Below are positions 61,000 through 64,000 of a DNA stretch of 64,000 nucleotides, in pieces. The stretch is taken from assembly GCF_016756395.1 (NCBI RefSeq), contig NZ_AP018365.1, forward strand, positions 8,311,501 through 8,375,500, read 5' to 3'. Each line of letters opens with the position of its first letter. Positions within the stretch are counted from its first letter, which is position 1. The translations under genes and the position numbers were made by a program. The stretch comes from Streptomyces sp. SN-593. GTDB taxonomy: Bacteria; Actinomycetota; Actinomycetes; Streptomycetales; Streptomycetaceae. The notes under the pieces are model-generated. The model searched no databases. It was not told where the DNA came from and worked only from the letters and a program-made list of their open reading frames with translations.

Positions 61000-62042
61000 G
61001 GGCTGATCCCTTCGAGTAGGTGGCGCGGGTTGGCGACGCGGACGGCGAACTGTGCCGCCGCGCCCAGACGGGGGTCGGCCGCGGTCGCGTACGGGCGGTC
61101 GCTGCCGAGCACGAGCGCGTCGATGCCGAGCACGCGGACCACGGCGTCCAGCGCCTGGCGGCCGTAGGAGGAGGTGTCCACGAACACGCCCGGGTCCAGC
61201 CGCAGCGGGCCGCCGCCGCGCATGGTCGCGCGCTCGTGGTGCACCGGGGCGAGGCCGGCCGCGGCGGCGAAGCAGATCCGCAGCCGCGGGAGCAGGGCGC
61301 GCCCGGCGGTGTGCCAGGCCCACCAAGCGGACTGGAGTTGGCCGGTGTACCCGACCACGGCCGGCCACCAGGCGGGCAGCGGCTCGGCGGACGGGGGCTC
61401 GGGACCCGGGTGGACCAGCACGGGCTTGCCCGCCGCCTCGGCCACCGCGAGCAGGGGGGCGAGCCGCTCCAGCGCGTACGGCGTGGCCATCGCGCAGGCC
61501 GGCACCTGGAGGCCGACCAGGCCGCCCGATCCGCCACGCGCGGCGGCTGTCGGCGAACCGCCCCGCGAGCCGTCCCGCGAGCCGTCCCGCGAGCCGTCCC
61601 GCGAACCGCTCCGCGGAGCGTCGTCGAGCAGTGCGGCCAGCGCCTTCGGGTCGGGGTCGATCAGCCGGGCCGACGCCCAGCCGGTGAACGGCTCGGGCAG
61701 CGCGCGGACGCCCGCGTGCCAGGCGTCCAGCAGCGGGACGGCTTCGTCGGGCGGCAGCGCTTCGATCCCGAGCGGGCTGGACAGGGACACCGCGACGCGG
61801 CGCAGGTCCGGGTCCAGGCCCGCCCGCAGTGCCGGATCGTGGTCCTCGGGCCGCACCTCGTACGGGGGTTCGCCGGCGAGGTGCAGCGTCCAGCCGTCCA
61901 GGCGGGGCGGGCGGTTGCGCGAGCGCAGCAGTTCCACGAACGCGGCGGGCCACAGGTGCTGGTGGACGTCGGTGGGGCCGGCGGGCGCCTCGGGAGCGGG
62001 GGAGGCGGGTGTGTCGTCGGTGGCGTGACCGTAGCCGGACAA
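60996..62042 (-). CDS. Amidohydrolase-family metal-dependent hydrolase
   Basis: 348 residues. TTG 62042 is chosen because GAGGAGG lies just before it; GTG 62054 is an alternative without a ribosome site. TIM-barrel amidohydrolase-2 pattern: DVHQHLWP (metal His pair) near residue 25, PVLVHPGPE, FVDTSSYGR and the late LGSDRPYA (metal Asp). A Ser-Arg-Asp-Gly repeat (about residues 145-160) is encoded by a 12-base tandem repeat and forms a likely flexible loop. Family members hydrolyse or decarboxylate small carboxylates. First gene of a two-gene operon with the cysteine dioxygenase. Confidence 0.85.
   Translation of the reverse strand: MSGYGHATDDTPASPAPEAPAGPTDVHQHLWPAAFVELLRSRNRPPRLDGWTLHLAGEPPYEVRPEDHDPALRAGLDPDLRRVAVSLSSPLGIEALPPDEAVPLLDAWHAGVRALPEPFTGWASARLIDPDPKALAALLDDAPRSGSRDGSRDGSRDGSRGGSPTAAARGGSGGLVGLQVPACAMATPYALERLAPLLAVAEAAGKPVLVHPGPEPPSAEPLPAWWPAVVGYTGQLQSAWWAWHTAGRALLPRLRICFAAAAGLAPVHHERATMRGGGPLRLDPGVFVDTSSYGRQALDAVVRVLGIDALVLGSDRPYATAADPRLGAAAQFAVRVANPRHLLEGISP
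61564..61611. repeat. 12-bp in-frame tandem repeat inside the amidohydrolase gene
   Basis: CGCGAGCCGTCC occurs three times (61564, 61576, 61588), followed by a fourth, diverged unit at 61600. On the minus strand it encodes repeated Ser-Arg-Asp-Gly. Copy changes would keep the reading frame. Confidence 0.85.
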
Positions 62043-62072
62043 TACCCTCCTCACGTGGCCTGATGCGCTTCA

Positions 62073-62114
62073 GTTAAGCGCTTCAGTGAAGCGCTTAACC
62101 ACCTCGTGCGTCAA
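62073..62114. promoter_or_regulatory. Double LacI operator and promoter of the amidohydrolase operon
   Basis: 62073-62099 is a perfect inverted repeat of 13 bases on each side of a central G. It consists of two abutting LacI-type boxes, TTAAGCGCTTCA and TGAAGCGCTTAA, each centred on AAGCGCTT (62076-62083 and 62089-62096). On the minus strand TTGACG (62114-62109), an 18-base spacer and TTCACT (62090-62085) form the operon promoter, so the boxes cover its spacer and -10. Binding by the divergent LacI protein would repress the operon. Confidence 0.75.
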
Positions 62115-62124
62115 GTGCGCCCCC

Positions 62125-62137
62125 TAGACTGGCCCCG
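62125..62137 (+). promoter_or_regulatory. Leaderless promoter of the lacI-type gene
   Basis: TAGACT (62125-62130), a good streptomycete -10, ends 6 bases before the GTG start at 62137, and no Shine-Dalgarno sequence is present. Transcription is therefore expected to begin at the start codon. A clear -35 is missing. Confidence 0.6.
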
Positions 62138-63153
62138 TGCCGCAACGACCACCGAGGGTCACCCAGCGCGATCTCGCCGAGGAGACCGGGCTCTCCACCG
62201 CCACGGTGTCCTACGCGCTGCGCGGGATGCAGGTGCCCCCGGAGACGCAGCAGCGGGTGCGGGAGGCGGCCGAGCGGCTCGGCTACCAGGCCGACCCGAT
62301 CGCGCGCGCCCTCGCCTCCGGCCGTACCGGCTATATCGGGGTGCTCTGCCGTTCCCTCACCGACGTATGGCAGCAGGCCACGGCCGCGGCGCTCGGCCGG
62401 CGGTTGCTCGGCGACGGCCGGCACGCCCTGATCGTGGACGCCTCCAACGACCCCGCGCTGGAGGCGACCCTCGCCTCCCAACTCGCCGACCAGCGGGTGG
62501 ACGCGCTCATCGTGCTGCCGGTGGACCCCGCCGCCGCGCACTGGGCGGAGGTCGCCGAACGGACCGTGCTCGTCTCCATCGGTGACGGTCTGCCGGGCGC
62601 CGCCGCCCACGCCGAGGTCGTCTTCGACAACGAGGCCGGCATCACCGACGCCCTGCACGGCCTGGCCGCCGTCGGCCACCGCCGGATCGCGGTGCTGACG
62701 CCCGGCGGGCTGACCACCCCGGACCGCCCCGCCGAGACGGTGGCCGAGCAGGTGGCCCGCCGGCTCGGCCTGCACGTGTCACTGCACCGCTCGCCCCACG
62801 ACCTCGACGGCGCCGCCGCGATCGCCCGGGCGGTGCTCACCGGCCAGGACCCGCCGACCGCGTTCCTGTGCATGGCCGACTCGATGGCGTACGGGGTCTA
62901 CGCGGGCGCACGCGAGCTCGGCATGGAGGTGCCGGGCGACATCTCCGTGGTGGGCTACGACGACCATCCGCTGTCGCGCCTGCTGACGCCGCCGCTGTCC
63001 ACCTACCGCTGGCCGGTGGAACTCCTGGTGGACCTGGTGGTGGAGCGCGCCGTCAAGGCGATCACGTCGGGAAAGCGCAGCCGGCGCCGGGTGCTGCCGC
63101 CGGCCGCCCAGCCACGCGGCTCGGTCGCCCCGCCCCGGACGCGACCGGAGTGA
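62137..63153 (+). CDS. LacI-family transcriptional regulator
   Basis: 338 residues from GTG 62137. N-terminal helix-turn-helix VTQRDLAEETGLSTATVSYALRG and hinge helix region QRVREAAERLGYQADPIARAL are textbook LacI. The periplasmic-binding-like sensor follows (TGYIGVLCRSLTDVW, HRRIAVLTPGG, PTAFLCMADSMAYGVYAGAR, ISVVGYDDHPLSRLLTPPLS). It should bind the double operator at 62073-62099 and control its own gene and the divergent amidohydrolase-dioxygenase operon. Effector unknown. The C-terminus (after about 310) is basic and Pro-rich. Confidence 0.93.
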   Translation: MPQRPPRVTQRDLAEETGLSTATVSYALRGMQVPPETQQRVREAAERLGYQADPIARALASGRTGYIGVLCRSLTDVWQQATAAALGRRLLGDGRHALIVDASNDPALEATLASQLADQRVDALIVLPVDPAAAHWAEVAERTVLVSIGDGLPGAAAHAEVVFDNEAGITDALHGLAAVGHRRIAVLTPGGLTTPDRPAETVAEQVARRLGLHVSLHRSPHDLDGAAAIARAVLTGQDPPTAFLCMADSMAYGVYAGARELGMEVPGDISVVGYDDHPLSRLLTPPLSTYRWPVELLVDLVVERAVKAITSGKRSRRRVLPPAAQPRGSVAPPRTRPE

Positions 63154-63184
63154 GGCCGCCGAATCGTCGGCCCCTCGCCGTGCG

Positions 63185-63199
63185 CTGACGGAGCGTCAG
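63185..63199 (+). terminator. Weak hairpin after the lacI-type gene
   Basis: CTGACG and CGTCAG flank GAG, 32 bases after the stop. Small, without U tract. The following stretch to 63423 contains a CTGGTG hexamer repeat (about 63210-63228) and two CTCACCGGTCCG copies, with no gene. Confidence 0.35.
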
Positions 63200-63423
63200 G
63201 CAATCGGAGTGCTGGTGCTGGTGCTGGTGCCGGCACCGGTGCTTCGCCTTCGCCGCAGAGGCGGGGCCGACCCTGCGTGCGGCCGACCGGGCCCGCCGGA
63301 CCGGCCGCACGTCTCACCGGTCCGGCCCGCGAACCCGCACGCCTCACCGGTCCGTCAGCCGGCCGGCCCGCGTACCCGCACGGCGACCGCTTGCCGCACC
63401 CGGCCGGCCCTCCGTCCTCGCGC

Positions 63424-64000
63424 TCACCCGCCCGTCACGGTGACCGTCGCCGTGCCCGTGATCCCGCCGGCCGTGACGCTGATCCGGGCGGTCCCGGGGT
63501 GACGCCCGGTCACCTCGCCGGTGGACGCGTCCACGGTGGCCACGCGCGGGTCCGAACTGGTCCAGCGGCGTGACATCGGGTCCTGGACCGGCACCTGGAG
63601 CGCCGTCAGGTCGTTACCCGCGACGGAGGTGCCGGTCGCGGTCAGCCGCTCCTTCCGGCCGGGGGCCAGCGACGGCGACGGCGCGGCCACCGCCACCGAG
63701 GCGAGCAGCGGCTGCACCGCGAACTGGACGGTGTTGTCGGGCAGGACGTGGAACAGGCCGTAGTGGAAGAACCCGCCCTGGTCGGGCGTCGCGTACGGCG
63801 GGGTGCCCAGGTCGGCGACCACGAAGTTCGGGACGCCCCCGGGGGCGTCCGTGCCGTCCGGTTCGCGCAGGTCCTCGGAGAAGCCGCGCGCGTGCCCGAA
63901 CATCATGAGCACGTGCACCCCTGGGTGCGTGCGCTGGTACCGCTGCACCAGCGCCTCGTACATCCGCGCCTCCCACCGGTCGGTGAACTGGCTGTCGGCG
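63424..64000 (-). CDS. Metallophosphoesterase-like protein with C-terminal bacterial Ig-like domain (partial)
   Basis: The reading frame is open to the window edge at 64000, so the N-terminus lies outside. Visible are 191 codons before the stop at 63424. The start of the visible part (RWEARMYEALVQRYQRTHPG, VLMMFGHARGFSEDL) resembles the last motif of calcineurin-like phosphoesterases (GHxH, here GHARG). The last about 90 residues (SSDPRVATVDASTGEVTGRH, TARISVTAGGITGTATVTVT) form a Big_2-type Ig-like domain, common in secreted proteins. Identity of the catalytic part is tentative. Confidence 0.65.
   Translation of the reverse strand, partial: ADSQFTDRWEARMYEALVQRYQRTHPGVHVLMMFGHARGFSEDLREPDGTDAPGGVPNFVVADLGTPPYATPDQGGFFHYGLFHVLPDNTVQFAVQPLLASVAVAAPSPSLAPGRKERLTATGTSVAGNDLTALQVPVQDPMSRRWTSSDPRVATVDASTGEVTGRHPGTARISVTAGGITGTATVTVTGG

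Overview
The window is very GC-rich, with almost every codon ending in G or C, GTG and TTG starts next to ATG, short overlaps between operon genes, many secreted hydrolases and several sugar ABC importers that lack an ATPase gene. This points to an actinomycete chromosome, most likely Streptomyces or a close relative (Streptomycetaceae). I see no rRNA, tRNA or CRISPR, no complete transposase and no phage module beyond one lone endolysin-like gene. It reads as chromosomal, largely accessory DNA devoted to sugars, polysaccharides and secretion.

Region 1 (765-14426) is the most interesting part. It holds a Gfo/Idh/MocA oxidoreductase and a divergent ROK regulator. Next come two complete importers (each a binding lipoprotein plus two permeases), a GH4 alpha-galactosidase-like enzyme and a PfkB sugar kinase. 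Two secreted hydrolases, a spherulin-4/GH135-like protein and a GH114-like protein, complete the set. GH135 and GH114 enzymes are known from fungal galactosaminogalactan and related alpha-1,4-linked galactosamine polymers, so I propose a uptake-and-degradation locus for such a polymer. The GH114 gene carries the only in-frame TTA codon I found in the window, which suggests bldA control.

Region 2 (14887-20171) has an AI-2E-type transporter, an LtrA-like membrane protein, an SDR-MarR operon with a leaderless promoter inside a MarR-like operator, and a secreted S1 protease behind a perfect 22-bp palindrome. Region 3 (20383-26771) has a secreted SGNH hydrolase and a 1428-residue GH3 enzyme that share a beta-rich module. 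Four small genes follow (DUF6381, DUF6204, Smr). Region 4 (28228-34535) is a polyol (sorbitol/mannitol-type) operon: binding protein, two permeases, zinc dehydrogenase and PfkB kinase, preceded by a DeoR-type regulator.

Region 5 (35100-48598) has glgX, two divergent aldo/keto reductases, a heterodimeric ABC exporter whose two ATPase halves carry complementary degenerate motifs, a GlsB-type protein, 6-phosphogluconate dehydrogenase, a PRC-barrel/small membrane protein/DedA group and a phage-type GH25 lysozyme. Region 6 (48720-58161) has a PHP-domain protein, a large three-tier inverted-repeat structure, a BKACE-family protein, BrkB, CorA, a GH65 phosphorylase coupled to a beta-phosphoglucomutase-like hydrolase, an NAD-binding protein and a GNAT.

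Region 7 (58622-64000) has a DUF2795 protein, a secreted G1 (glutamic) peptidase and an amidohydrolase-cysteine dioxygenase operon. That operon is divergent from a LacI regulator, across two abutting LacI-type operators. The window ends inside a metallophosphoesterase-like gene with an Ig-like tail. Strong GC-rich hairpins close most transcription units; only one, at 60267-60309, has a clear U tract.
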